Translations under genes and position numbers: made by a program
Notes under the pieces: generated by a model
Databases searched by the model: none
What the model saw: only the letters and a program-made list of their open reading frames with translations
Told to the model about the DNA's origin: nothing
Origin: Micromonospora echinospora
GTDB lineage: Bacteria; Actinomycetota; Actinomycetes; Mycobacteriales; Micromonosporaceae
Assembly (NCBI RefSeq): GCF_900091495.1
Contig: NZ_LT607413.1
Span: 2,356,001 to 2,420,000, forward strand
Direction: 5' to 3'
Length of the DNA stretch: 64,000 nt
Part shown: piece after piece, positions 9,470 through 18,983 of the stretch
Numbering within the stretch: position 1 is the first letter of the stretch
How the letters are laid out: every line of letters begins with the position of its first letter

Positions 9470-11734
9470 TCATGCCAGCATTGGCCACAACCGCTCGACC
9501 GCAAGCTCTGCTAGGCGCTGTCCGCGCTGTGCCACATATGCGCGGGCCAGGATCGACGCTGTCTGCTTGTCGAGGAACTCACAGAACGGCAGGTATGAGG
9601 CCGACTGCAGAACGCTCTTCGTTTTCGGAGCGAGACCTGGTAGCTGCCGCTGCATGTGGGTCACCCGTGCATCCGGGTCGGTTTCAGACAAGACCGTGAA
9701 GATGCTCCTTTTATATGACCATGCCTTGTTCCCGATGAGCTCATTGAGGTCAACTGGCATTAGCGTGAGGTTGCCGAGACGGTCCACGAGTCCCTGGTCG
9801 TAAATAGCCTGCTCGTACGAGGTGTCGCCATGGGCCAGATTCTGTGGTGCGATGTGCTCGACCGAGTAGTGGGATTCCCAGGCCTCGGGGGTCAAGGCTC
9901 GGAAGGACCCGGAAACGCCGCGCCTAACCAAGCCGGGCGCGGCATTATCTTCGATCCGGTCGTCATGGGCGCACAGCAAGATGAACTTCGCAAGTTGCTT
10001 GCTGGTCTGGTACAGCGGCTGCACTGTCACCTTTGCGACCCACTCGGCCTCGGTGGCTATGTTCCCGCGTGTCGACAGAAGGCTCTTCAAGGCCGCACGG
10101 ACCTCCGTGGCGGTTGGCAGAGTCGCCGAAGCGTCAGCAGCGCGCCTCGCCATGGCCGGAAGCCCTGTCTCGGAGTGGCCGGCGGCCATCAGCTTGCGAT
10201 GAACGTCGTCGATCCCTCTCGTCGTCGCCCGTGACGTCCGCCAGAGCACCCAGAAGGCAGTCACGGCTCGCAAGACACTCATGAACTCATCTCGGTTAGC
10301 GGGACTCGGGTTAGCGGCCCACTCGGAGTAATAGCGTGCTAGCAAGGCATGGACGACTGTGTGGTTAGTCGACCGCAATACCTCCAAGCACAAGCGGTCC
10401 AGATCGGTGCCGGATGGCATGAGTGGGGATTGGCCGGGACGAGGCCAGACCTCGAATAGGAAGGCCGAAACGTCGGCAAGCTGACCGACGAACGCCCGAG
10501 CCCCCGCGACGCTTCCGCCCGGTGTCGCGACGGACTGGAACTGAAGGCGGAGGTACTGCCGTTGATCGAGAAGAGTCCGCGGCAGTTTTCGCCCTGTGTC
10601 TGCCAGAGCGAACGCGGTAAGCATGTCGGCTGACAATTTCCAGCGGTCGTCCGCGCGCATGGAGGACGGGAAATAAGACTCGACGCGACCGAACGGCGCC
10701 GCCGAAGGTGACGTGCTGTAGTTCGTGATTCCGCCTTCGCTGCGCACGACCAACGGCTTCAGCGTCTCCAAGGCGGTCAGGGGCTGTCCGGTGGTGTTGA
10801 GGGGTTCAAACAACGCGAAGGCGTAGTCCTCATCGGGTGCCTTGACGTCGATGACCAGCACGCCGTTTAAGAGGAACGACGCAACGACCAGGAGACGTGC
10901 GGCTGACTTCCGACGGTCATCCAGCACGTCTGGGGCTACCACGGGGTCCGAATTGGACCCGACGAGGGCTTTCGCCATGCCGATGTTCGAAAGGAACTGA
11001 AGCTCTGTGAGGACCTCACAATCAACCTCGTCGGCGCCCTTCCGTAGATCATCGATGTGCTTGGTGATCACCCGGAGTACCAGCTCCAGGTGTGGCCGGG
11101 TCGAGGGCGCCGGTATTGCGATATGTTGCTGGTTCCGGATCCGGTAGCGAGCCGCCTCCATCAGCAGCCACGCGATGTCGCTCTCGTAGGCAGCATGAGT
11201 CGCGTCATTACCCCATACGTCACTCACTTGGCGAATAAGCCGGGGCTTCATGTTGAACTCGCCCGTGCCGGAGTAGGTCTTGGAAGCGATCGTGTCAAGG
11301 AGCTCGTCGCGCCGCTCGCCCAGCGTGTTTAGCAACCAGATGTCGAGCTGGTCCGTAGACCCTCCGTCGATCTGCTGCTGGAGCCACCGCATATCGTCAG
11401 AGACGAACCTCGACAAGACCACGAACACGGTGAGTAGTGTCGAAAGCCGCTGCTGGCCGTCTACAACCTGGAGTACCGTCGCCGGAAGCGCGTCTACATG
11501 CTTTGGCATCACGCTGTCTCTGTCACTGACGAGGATCACCGAGCCCAGGAATGTCGAGGGCATCTTCCCCTGCGCGGCCCTTGTGATCCCTTGCTCTAGA
11601 TCCTCAAACAGCCGACTGATCTCGTCCTTACCCCAGGTGAAGTCGCGCTGGTAGGCAGGAACATAGAACCCCTGCCCCGGCTGCAGGATCAGCTGGCGAA
11701 GCGTCGAGGGGTCGGCGGTGAAGTTGCTTGGCAT
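9470..11734 (-). CDS. GmrSD-like DUF262/DUF1524 protein
   Basis: 754 residues from ATG 11734, which follows a GGGTAGG ribosome-site-like sequence. The frame is open to 11872, but the first family block only begins with this ATG. The N-terminal DUF262 (GmrS-like, ParB/Srx-like NTPase) shows VPAYQRDFTW (25-34) and VVDGQQRLSTLL (90-101). The C-terminal DUF1524 (GmrD-like, His-Me/HNH nuclease) shows SVEHIAPQN, LGNLTLMP and NKAWSYKR. Fused GmrSD proteins are type IV restriction enzymes that can cut modified phage DNA. No partner gene is coupled, which is normal for this family. It looks complete and functional. Confidence 0.88.
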   Translation of the reverse strand: MPSNFTADPSTLRQLILQPGQGFYVPAYQRDFTWGKDEISRLFEDLEQGITRAAQGKMPSTFLGSVILVSDRDSVMPKHVDALPATVLQVVDGQQRLSTLLTVFVVLSRFVSDDMRWLQQQIDGGSTDQLDIWLLNTLGERRDELLDTIASKTYSGTGEFNMKPRLIRQVSDVWGNDATHAAYESDIAWLLMEAARYRIRNQQHIAIPAPSTRPHLELVLRVITKHIDDLRKGADEVDCEVLTELQFLSNIGMAKALVGSNSDPVVAPDVLDDRRKSAARLLVVASFLLNGVLVIDVKAPDEDYAFALFEPLNTTGQPLTALETLKPLVVRSEGGITNYSTSPSAAPFGRVESYFPSSMRADDRWKLSADMLTAFALADTGRKLPRTLLDQRQYLRLQFQSVATPGGSVAGARAFVGQLADVSAFLFEVWPRPGQSPLMPSGTDLDRLCLEVLRSTNHTVVHALLARYYSEWAANPSPANRDEFMSVLRAVTAFWVLWRTSRATTRGIDDVHRKLMAAGHSETGLPAMARRAADASATLPTATEVRAALKSLLSTRGNIATEAEWVAKVTVQPLYQTSKQLAKFILLCAHDDRIEDNAAPGLVRRGVSGSFRALTPEAWESHYSVEHIAPQNLAHGDTSYEQAIYDQGLVDRLGNLTLMPVDLNELIGNKAWSYKRSIFTVLSETDPDARVTHMQRQLPGLAPKTKSVLQSASYLPFCEFLDKQTASILARAYVAQRGQRLAELAVERLWPMLA

Positions 11735-11882
11735 GTGGGAACCTACCCGGATGATGGACCGTAGATGGCCGCGCCCAGCGGAGTGGCACGTGGAAGACGA
11801 CTCAGCATGAGCTTCGGTTGGGATCTTAGTACTGCAACGGCAGTAGGCGAATCGAGTTCGATTCGGGCTCATTGGGCAGTGC

Positions 11883-12300
11883 GTGACGGATGTTGATGTC
11901 GACCGGTGGTGCGCTGAGTCAGACCGGCTTCATGGTCGGATCGGTCCGTGTTTAAGCAGGTCAGAGCCTCGTCGACGGTTGCGGCACTACCTACGTGGGC
12001 TGGTCTCCGGTCTGGACCGGAAGAACGGGTGGCCCCTGGCGGAGCAGGCCGGTGACGTGCCGCCGGACGGGTTGCAGCGGTTGTTGCGGTGGGCGGACTG
12101 GGACGTTGACGCCGTCCTCGATGACGTGCGGGACTACGTGGTCGAGCACCTCGGCGACCCGCACGGTGTGCTGATCGTGGATGGCATCGGGTTCCTGAAG
12201 AAGGGTGTGCGGTCGGCCGGGGTCGCCCGGCACTGCTCGGGCACCCCCGGCAGGATCGAGAACTGCCAGGTGGGAGTGTTCCTGGCCTATGGTGCGAGGA
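11883..12300 (+). pseudogene. IS701-family transposase, N-terminal remnant
   Basis: The first ~140 residues match IS701 transposases: WCAESDRLHGRIG, LVSGLDRKNGWPLAEQAGD, LQRLLRWADWD, VLIVDGIGFLKKG, RIENCQVGVFLAYG. After about 12300 the similarity stops and the frame runs on through unrelated sequence to 12581. Two thirds of the transposase is missing, so this is a dead fragment. The usual DDTGFLKKG acidic motif reads DGIGFLKKG here. It starts 10 bp from the open minus-strand frame upstream of the GmrSD-like gene. Confidence 0.75.
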
Positions 12301-12574
12301 GGACGGTGGTTGATGGGGAAGCTGGGGGGACGATCCTTTCGACAACGACCAGGCGATGGACCTCCTCGGTGAGCTGGCGGAGATGGAGACGCTTGATCGA
12401 ACAAGCCCCCGGCCCTTGCTGCTCCGGGTGCCTCAGATGTTCGATACCCGGACGAGCGCAAACACGATTGTTGAGCAGGGTGCCGTCACGACTGGGGCAC
12501 TGGAAGCCAAGTCCGGCGGCTGCAGCGATTGCTTGTCTCGCTCCCGATAGTGATCGGGAGGCGACCGCCAAGGT

Positions 12575-13513
12575 TCAGTAACCCCAGCGGCGCCGGACGC
12601 GGATCTCGCGTACCGGAATTTCGGAGGGGTGTAGCGGTCGGTCGACGAAGGGGCGGATGGTGGCCGGTGTGATGCGCTCCCGGTCGTGTTCCTCCGCGTA
12701 CACAGCGGCGATGGTCGTGTCGCCGGCCTGTTCCAGTACCTTGATCAAACGGGTGACGAGGACGTTCAACCGCTGGGTCTCGGCCTCGGCCGCGAGGAGA
12801 CGTTCGTGGGTTGTCACGGCCCGGTGTCCGCACCACTGGCGCAAAAGTTCGTGGCGAGGCCGGTCGAACCGCCTGTATACGTGGTACTCCCACTCCGGTG
12901 TTGTCGGCTCCCGCCCCCGAGCGCTCAGGCTGGACCGTTCATCTCCGTGCTTGCATTTGTGACGAGACTTGGCCTCCTCCTCGATGACGTGGTCGAGCAC
13001 GGCTGTGGGGTTGGCCCGGCAGGCGGCCTCGGCGATAAGGAGCGTGCCGGCGGGAGAGATCATGGTGTCGCCGTCGAGGTCGAACCACTCCGCGCTGGCG
13101 AGGACTTCTTCTGCTGGGACGCGGATCAGGCTGCTCAGCTGGCCCATGTCGCTGACTCGGGTGGCGCATTCGACGGGAGACCACTCGATCTCCGCGATCT
13201 CTTCGGCGATCAGCAGCTGGAAGACTTCCTCAACGCAGGCCTGCTCAGTGTTGTCGAGTTCAAGATCGTTGAGCCGCTGCCAGTTCGACATCGTCGCGTC
13301 GAACTGCGCTACCTCAGCCCACGGAACGCGCAGCCGCGATCCCGGCACGTTCTCGGTCCGCCCGTCAGGGTCGTCAAGGAACCTGACCTCGACACGGGCA
13401 CTCGTCTTCTTCGGCGTGACCGCCATGACTTGGACACGCTCTGAGTGGGCGTCATCGCGCGCCCGGTATGCCCACTCGTCGCCGACAACGAAACGGGAGG
13501 GATCAATTCTCAT
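12575..13513 (-). CDS. Protein of unknown function
   Basis: 312 residues from ATG 13513 (MRIDPSRFVVGDEWAYRARD); the frame is open a little further upstream. The N-terminal ~70 residues look like a small beta-rich domain (DEWAYRARD, VQVMAVTPKK, VEVRFLDDPDG, WAEV), similar in pattern to the SH3-like start of several actinomycete proteins. The rest is mainly helical and charged with no motif I recognise. Low repeat content and normal high-GC codon use support a real gene. It lies between an IS701 fragment and a gene-poor stretch and is not in an operon. Function unknown. Confidence 0.6.
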   Translation of the reverse strand: MRIDPSRFVVGDEWAYRARDDAHSERVQVMAVTPKKTSARVEVRFLDDPDGRTENVPGSRLRVPWAEVAQFDATMSNWQRLNDLELDNTEQACVEEVFQLLIAEEIAEIEWSPVECATRVSDMGQLSSLIRVPAEEVLASAEWFDLDGDTMISPAGTLLIAEAACRANPTAVLDHVIEEEAKSRHKCKHGDERSSLSARGREPTTPEWEYHVYRRFDRPRHELLRQWCGHRAVTTHERLLAAEAETQRLNVLVTRLIKVLEQAGDTTIAAVYAEEHDRERITPATIRPFVDRPLHPSEIPVREIRVRRRWGY

Positions 13514-13555
13514 CGCGGCCGCCGGTGGCCATCGGTGGTTGCCGCCAACGTCCAC

Positions 13556-13940
13556 GTGCGCGGTGACGAGCAGTGTGCCGCAGTGCTCATTGCGCCTACC
13601 ATACGGAAGCTGTACCCGGAGGCGTCACGGCAGAGCGAAGTGCGGTCTGGTCAGGCGACGAGGTTGGGGGTGTACCAGCGCGATCCAGCGTCGGAGACCG
13701 GATAGTCCGACGACGCCGAGCGTCAGACGGCCAGCGGGCCGGTGCTGACATTTGCAGCAGCCCGCCTCGCGTCTGGCACGGCACGAAGTACCTCATTCTT
13801 CGGATCGTTACCGTCACCGGACGGGCTTCGTCGCACAAACTCGCACTCGAAGACGGCGCGGGTGGTTTCCCGGGCGGAACCAGCGGCGGGTATAACCGCC
13901 GTGTCGTCGCACCTCATTGAAGGAGGGGTGCGAGCATGGC
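13556..13940. other. Intergenic region without a supported gene
   Basis: About 385 bp between divergent genes. Short frames exist on both strands but none has a ribosome site or recognisable protein. A strong AAGGAGGGG ribosome-binding sequence at 13919-13927 belongs to the next gene. Confidence 0.4.
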
Positions 13941-13943
13941 GTG

Positions 13944-14957
13944 ATGGACGCCCTGCCCGGCTCCACGACGCCGCCCGCTTCCGTACAGGATTTACTGGAC
14001 CTGCTGGAGAAGGCGGGCGGGTCCCTGCAGGTCCTCGATCCGCCCGAGCAAGTGCGGGCGGCGTGGCGTCGACTCATCCACACGGTGCGCTCCGGTGGGC
14101 ATGTGCCGAAAGGCTGGCATCTGGTCCACCGCGGGCGCAACGCCGGCGACCTGGTCATCGAGTTGCGGCGGGGCCGTCACCCGAGCAAGCGGTACCAGCC
14201 GAGTAGCCGCTCATCGGTTCCGGTCCCCGAACTGCTGGTGGATCCACATCCGGTCGTCAACCAGCTGCGTGACCAGCCGAACCGCTTGCCGGCCTCTGAC
14301 GAGAACCGGTCCCGCACACTGCTTCTCCTACAAGCGCTGTGCGATGAGGCGGGCTCACGCGGGTGGGGCATCCGCTCCGGCACGGACGCGCTGCTGAGCA
14401 TGGTCGTCGATGAACAGCCGATCGAGATACGGATGCGGGAGGAGAGCGGAGCCCGCTGGGCACTGCGTCTCGTGCTGACCGTCACCGACCCGGATGGTGG
14501 GGTCGCCGAGTGGAAGGACTACGCCCGCAAGCGCCTCGAGGACGAACTGCGCTCGATCCTTGAGGACCTACGCCGGCGAGGCCGACGACTGCACGACCGC
14601 CAGGAGGCCGCAGCGCAGGCGGAGCAGCAGCGACTGCGACAGGAACGCGAGCGGGCGGTCACGGCGCACCGCGACCACATTCTGCGGGAGCAGGTGGGTG
14701 CGTGGCTGCTGGCCGAGGACGTCCGTGCCTACTGCGGCGACCTCGTCACCGCCGGCATGCCAATCGACGATCCGTGGCTGGCCTGGGCGTACACCTACGC
14801 GGACAACCTTGACCCGTTGGCCGACCCGCCCGGCATTCCCGACGACCCCCCGCCGTCAGCCACCGTGCCAGCGCCACGACGGCGGCACGCCCAGAAGACC
14901 AGCGACGCGCCGCCGGAGCGGCCGTGGCATCCCAACCGCCGCTGGCACCACGGCTAG
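13944..14957 (+). CDS. Coiled-coil protein of unknown function, paralogue of the 14954-16054 gene
   Basis: 337 residues. The frame opens at 13917, but AAGGAGGGG (13919-13927) lies inside it, so GTG 13941 or ATG 13944 is the likely start. The N-terminal ~60 residues (a DLLEKAGGSLQV block, then AWRRLI) resemble the start of the convergent neighbour. A central part (VDEQPIEIRMREE) and a long charged helix (about 195-240, LHDRQEAAAQAEQQRLRQE) suggest a coiled coil. The tail is proline/arginine rich. The stop overlaps the convergent neighbour's stop by four bases. No catalytic motif is visible and the function is unknown. Confidence 0.65.
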   Translation: MDALPGSTTPPASVQDLLDLLEKAGGSLQVLDPPEQVRAAWRRLIHTVRSGGHVPKGWHLVHRGRNAGDLVIELRRGRHPSKRYQPSSRSSVPVPELLVDPHPVVNQLRDQPNRLPASDENRSRTLLLLQALCDEAGSRGWGIRSGTDALLSMVVDEQPIEIRMREESGARWALRLVLTVTDPDGGVAEWKDYARKRLEDELRSILEDLRRRGRRLHDRQEAAAQAEQQRLRQERERAVTAHRDHILREQVGAWLLAEDVRAYCGDLVTAGMPIDDPWLAWAYTYADNLDPLADPPGIPDDPPPSATVPAPRRRHAQKTSDAPPERPWHPNRRWHHG

Positions 14958-16054
14958 TACCAGTGCCCCGGCGGCAGGTACGGCCGTAGGTCGTCGCGCT
15001 CGGGCTTCGGGGTCTTCGGCATACCCTCCCGGTTGAGCCGGGAATCCACCTGGTCGGCATGCCGCAGGATCCAGTCTGCCCAGGCCCGTACCTTGTCTGC
15101 GCGGTCCGGTTGCAGGTCATCGACGACGGCCAGCAGCGCTGCGGCGTAGGCGCGGGCGTCGTCGGCGAACTGCCGCTCGCCGATACGCGCCTGGATGGTC
15201 CTGCGCCGGTGGTCCTCGGCGAACTGGCGCCGGGCCTCGGTCTCGCGCCGCTCGCGCTCGCGCATGCGCTGCAGCTCGCGGCGTCTGTCGGCCTCGCGAC
15301 GCTCGATCAGCAGGTCTGCCCACCGCTCGATGTGGGTGAACACCTCGCCGAGCTGCTCGTGCAGGGGGTGGTCGGGGGTGTCGGTCCAGGTGTCGTAGCC
15401 GCGGCGCCGTGTCGGATGCACTTCCCTGATCGTCAGCTGCAGCGGCTGGCCCCGCTCACCGTCGAGTCGGATCGGGAACTCGTCATGGTCGATGCGCAGG
15501 ATGAGTTGGCCGCTGTCGTAGTGGTCTCGCCGGTTGTGCCGGAACAGCGTCTCGTAGCCCCGGAATTCGGCCTCGGTGAGGATGGCCTGCCAGATCTGGC
15601 GTATCCGCTGCACCGGCCGACGCTTGTTCGGCATCAGGTACGGGCGGTGCTGGTAGATCATCCGCTCCGGATAGTTCAGCGCCTCGATCAGGTCCTCGAC
15701 GATTCGGTGCGGGCGGCGCGCCGTCGAGGGAACCGGCACGATCCGGCCGAGGAACTCCTGCGTGCGGGGCCGAGGATGCGGCGGAGGAACCCACTGCCGG
15801 GTTGGCGTCTCCGGCGGCGCCAGCGCCGGCGACTCGACGCCCTGGCGGTCCACCTCGACCAGCAGCAAGGACATGCCACCCGGCGACGACCAGGTACGTA
15901 GTCGTTGCGGACCGGCTCGTAGCAGCCGCAGCTTGGCGACCTTCGCCGCGCGTCGCCACCCGGCAAGGGACGCCTCGTCCAGGCCCTCCAGCTTCAGCCG
16001 CCCGCCCGCTGCCCTCACCCGGTCGAGGACCAGCTCCGGTGTCATCTCCACCAC
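14954..16054 (-). CDS. Coiled-coil protein of unknown function, paralogue of the 13944-14957 gene
   Basis: 366 residues from ATG 16054, with ATG 16045 an alternative. The N-terminal block VLDRVRAAGGRLKLEGL, then WRRAAKVAKLRLL, aligns with the start of the convergent gene. The middle (ILRIDHDEFPIRLDGE) has the same beta-strand pattern, and a long charged helix (RREADRRRELQRMRERERR) follows. The pair therefore looks like an old duplication in tail-to-tail orientation. It follows the 16060-17199 gene by only five bases, so the two minus-strand genes are one operon. No catalytic residues can be named. Confidence 0.65.
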   Translation of the reverse strand: MVEMTPELVLDRVRAAGGRLKLEGLDEASLAGWRRAAKVAKLRLLRAGPQRLRTWSSPGGMSLLLVEVDRQGVESPALAPPETPTRQWVPPPHPRPRTQEFLGRIVPVPSTARRPHRIVEDLIEALNYPERMIYQHRPYLMPNKRRPVQRIRQIWQAILTEAEFRGYETLFRHNRRDHYDSGQLILRIDHDEFPIRLDGERGQPLQLTIREVHPTRRRGYDTWTDTPDHPLHEQLGEVFTHIERWADLLIERREADRRRELQRMRERERRETEARRQFAEDHRRRTIQARIGERQFADDARAYAAALLAVVDDLQPDRADKVRAWADWILRHADQVDSRLNREGMPKTPKPERDDLRPYLPPGHWY

Positions 16055-16059
16055 TGGTC

Positions 16060-17199
16060 CTAGCGATCCTTCTCGGTGTCGGGGGTGGTGTTTCTGCTGG
16101 GCCAGATCTCCCAGCGGTTGCGGTTGCCGCGGCGAACCTCGGCCCCCGGATGCTCGGCGCGTATGCGACTGAGTTCCTCGATCACCTCATCGATTGACTT
16201 GCCGGAGGAGATGACCGCCAGAGGCTGCGGGTTCGGCGCGGCCACAGCCTCAGGACGCTTCTGGTGCGACATGAGCATCTCGCGTGCGCGGCCCAGCCGC
16301 GCAGCCCAGCGTGGCCACGCTGGGCACGGACCACCCACAGGGAAATCGAATTCCCCGAAGGACCAGCCATGCCCAGTGGCGGGTGAGAAGCAGTCGGGAC
16401 ACATGTCCTTTGCCGCGAGCGGTGACATCGCCCGTAGCGCGTCGAACTTCCGCCTGACCCGATCTGCCTCGGCGCGCCGCTCGCGCCGCTGTGTCTGATC
16501 CGCCGATTCCGCCTCGGCGGTGAGTCGGTTTACCTCTGCCCTGAGCCGCTGCACCTCGTCGCAGCGCCAGTAGATGAAGTTCGTCAGCGCCAGCTCCCGC
16601 CGCTGAGAGGGCAGCCAGCCGTTGACGTCAACGACCGTCTCGGGGGCGCCCACTTCGCGCTGCAGGGCAATGATGTTCGCCTCGGTCTCGGCGACCTCCG
16701 CGTCCAGCTTCGCGATCTCAGCCGCTCGACGCTGCTCCTCCATAGCGGGGAAGCGTGTCCCGTCCTGTAGCCCGGTCAGCTCGGCAATTCGGCCCGTGAG
16801 GATCGACTGCTGCTCCAGCAGCGCCAGTCGCGCGTGATGACGACCCTCGTCGTATCCAGCCGCTCGGGCCTGCCGCTGTCGTTCCCGATCAGCCTGCTCT
16901 TCCTCGAACTCCGCTTTCCAGGAGGCGAGCCACTCCTCAACCTCCTGAGGGGCCGTCTGCCGGAAGCCTGGCTCCGCGCGAGTCCACTGCCCCATCACCG
17001 CCATCGCCGCTTCCAGGTCCGCAGCGCGCTCGGTCTCCACCCACCGGTTCCACCTGGCCTCGCGGTGCACCTCGATGAACAGAGACCTCGCGGCCTCGAA
17101 CTCGGCTGCGGTCGCCCCGGGACAGGGCTTCCACAGCAGCCCGTCGATCTCGACAACGACAGGCTCATCAGGCTGCGCGATGGGGCCGGCGATCAACAT
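16060..17199 (-). CDS. Long coiled-coil protein with a CxxC motif, function unknown
   Basis: 379 residues from ATG 17199, preceded by a perfect AGGAGG. The frame is open to 17448 but the ribosome site decides the start. The first ~60 residues carry VVVEIDGLLWKPCPGAT. Residues ~60-280 are mostly charged helix with heptad character (EEEQADRERQRQARAAG, LDAEVAETEANIIALQRE, EVNRLTAEAESADQTQRRE). A CPDC pair (about 290) with later Cys may bind a metal. First gene of a two-gene minus-strand operon with the 14954-16054 gene. Structure suggests a scaffold or nucleic-acid-associated protein, but no function can be assigned. Confidence 0.65.
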   Translation of the reverse strand: MLIAGPIAQPDEPVVVEIDGLLWKPCPGATAAEFEAARSLFIEVHREARWNRWVETERAADLEAAMAVMGQWTRAEPGFRQTAPQEVEEWLASWKAEFEEEQADRERQRQARAAGYDEGRHHARLALLEQQSILTGRIAELTGLQDGTRFPAMEEQRRAAEIAKLDAEVAETEANIIALQREVGAPETVVDVNGWLPSQRRELALTNFIYWRCDEVQRLRAEVNRLTAEAESADQTQRRERRAEADRVRRKFDALRAMSPLAAKDMCPDCFSPATGHGWSFGEFDFPVGGPCPAWPRWAARLGRAREMLMSHQKRPEAVAAPNPQPLAVISSGKSIDEVIEELSRIRAEHPGAEVRRGNRNRWEIWPSRNTTPDTEKDR

Positions 17200-17507
17200 G
17201 GGCTGCCTCCTAGAGGTGCGCGAGTATCGCGGATGCGGCACTTCACGCAACGAGCCTGCCGTCCACCAGCGACGGTCCACCGGTCCGGCCGGCGCATCAA
17301 GGCCCGAGGTGCTATGCCGGTCACCGAACGGATGATCGGATTTTGGCCATGCGTCCCAACCGTCACGCCTCGTCGGGGAGGTGGCGTCAGACGCGGCGCG
17401 GCAGGATGAACCAACACGGAGATCAGGGCTTCTTTCAAGATCAACCAAGCCTTCGACTAGTGACCCTGCGGTGACCGCGGTGGCCTCGGTGCGGGATGCT
17501 TCTATCG
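17200..17507. promoter_or_regulatory. Divergent intergenic region
   Basis: About 310 bp between two divergently read genes, so it should hold promoters for both. I see an AGGAGG ribosome site for the minus-strand gene. No convincing -10/-35 pair could be fixed. Confidence 0.4.
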
Positions 17508-18671
17508 ATGGCTGACGGTGAGAAGCGACAAGCGGGGCGGCGTCGCCGCGCGATCAAACCGGTCGACCTTGCGGCAGGTCCGGCCCGACAGCTGAGGGAC
17601 TTTTTCTTCGATCTCTATCTCCAGGCTGGGACCCCGACGTTGGACGAGATCGCCGCCGCCATCGCCAACGAGGGCGACCTGCCGGGGGCGCCGAGGCGAG
17701 ACAGGCTCCATCGGATCATCAGCGGCCGAGAGTTACCCGCTACCCAAGACGACGCGATTTCACTCACGGTCGCGCTGGCCCGCTGGGTGCCGGCCGTTGA
17801 CGAGGAGCGCGTAGGCGCGAAGGCGCAACGACTGTGGCTGGCTGCGAGGAGGCCTCCGGTCTCGACTCCCTTGTTACGTCTGCCTGCGGGGGAGAGCGGC
17901 CCGACCACTCCTGAAGTGCAAACTGGAGTCGTCTCTGGTGGTAGCGATCTCCAAGACAGCTCTCGCAGCCATGGTGATCTTCCTGCGCGGCATGGGTTCT
18001 TCGATGCGGCTTGGCTCGGTTACGTGGTCGCGGTGCTTTCTATCGTATTCGGCGCATCTCAAGTGGCTCCTGATGGCTGGCGTCGCGTCATGACGGCAGG
18101 TTTACTGCTGGTCGCCGCAATCACCGGTGCCGTTGCGTTTCACCTTAGGCGGGCCCGCGTCGCTCTTGCCGCCGTTGCGGCCGTCGCACTTGCGCTGGCC
18201 CTTCCTGCGGCACTGCTACCTTCATCGAAGGAAGCTGTACGCGCAGGAGATGGCCTTATCGTTGACCGGCCAAATGGGACACCTTCCCCAAGCGCCTCGC
18301 TCACCTTGTCATCGCCCTCTGGCGCGACTGACTCCCCGTCAATGACCGCATCGCGCACACCAGCCGCACCTAAAGAGCAAACGGTTACGGTAACCGTTGT
18401 CATCGGAGTGGCGAGCGAGCTCTACGATAGATCTATCGCAATAGGGCTGTCTTCGGCCTATTCGGACCGTGCAATAATGAACGTATTTGCTGGACCAGCC
18501 TTCTGTGATCCTCTTTTTATTGATGTGGGCCAGACTGTGCAATTCGTTAACTCTGGGTCCGGGCAGGTCTTTGAACTGACTTTGATGGCCACGAAGGCCG
18601 ACGAGTCCGTTCGACTTCGAGTTAAGCAACGGAACATAGTTGAAGGAGAGTATGGGTCGCCCTGCCTCTAA
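17508..18671 (+). CDS. Cytoplasmic N-terminal domain plus membrane-anchor protein
   Basis: 387 residues from ATG 17508 (MADGEKRQ); TTG/ATG codons slightly upstream are possible. Residues ~15-110 form a helical region of the type found at the start of many actinomycete signalling proteins (PARQLRDFFFDLYLQAG, TLDEIAAAIANEGDL, DRLHRIISGRELP), similar to a degenerate HTH. Three hydrophobic segments lie at about 165-245 (GYVVAVLSIVFGASQV, AGLLLVAAITGAVAF, ALAAVAAVALALALPAALL). They are followed by a Ser/Thr/Pro-rich linker and a 110-residue C-terminal domain, probably outside the cell. The last ~60 codons are noticeably more A/T rich. Possibly a membrane sensor. Confidence 0.55.
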   Translation: MADGEKRQAGRRRRAIKPVDLAAGPARQLRDFFFDLYLQAGTPTLDEIAAAIANEGDLPGAPRRDRLHRIISGRELPATQDDAISLTVALARWVPAVDEERVGAKAQRLWLAARRPPVSTPLLRLPAGESGPTTPEVQTGVVSGGSDLQDSSRSHGDLPARHGFFDAAWLGYVVAVLSIVFGASQVAPDGWRRVMTAGLLLVAAITGAVAFHLRRARVALAAVAAVALALALPAALLPSSKEAVRAGDGLIVDRPNGTPSPSASLTLSSPSGATDSPSMTASRTPAAPKEQTVTVTVVIGVASELYDRSIAIGLSSAYSDRAIMNVFAGPAFCDPLFIDVGQTVQFVNSGSGQVFELTLMATKADESVRLRVKQRNIVEGEYGSPCL

Positions 18672-18983
18672 CGACTCGTGCACGGTTTCGGCAATGGATC
18701 CGCCTCATCTCATGGATTGCGGGGTTGCGGCGGGTAGCTTCCTGTGCCGTCGGATGGTGTTCTTGGTTTCGAACAGAGGGCCGGCGATGGTGCGGAACGC
18801 ATGTCCACGCAGCTCATCGGGGGGTACTTCTTCGTTGCTGCCACGAATGACTTGCTTCAGCTCCGTCGGAGCATGGCCGAAAGCCTTCGATCTACCCCAG
18901 GAACCTCAGGGCATCCGGCGGCTGGCTCTATGTCAGACCCTGCTGGTTCACTGGCCACACATACCTGATGAAAGAGGCATGGA
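18672..18983. other. Intergenic region without a supported gene
   Basis: About 310 bp. Short plus-strand frames can be read, but they have no ribosome site and no recognisable sequence. Confidence 0.35.
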
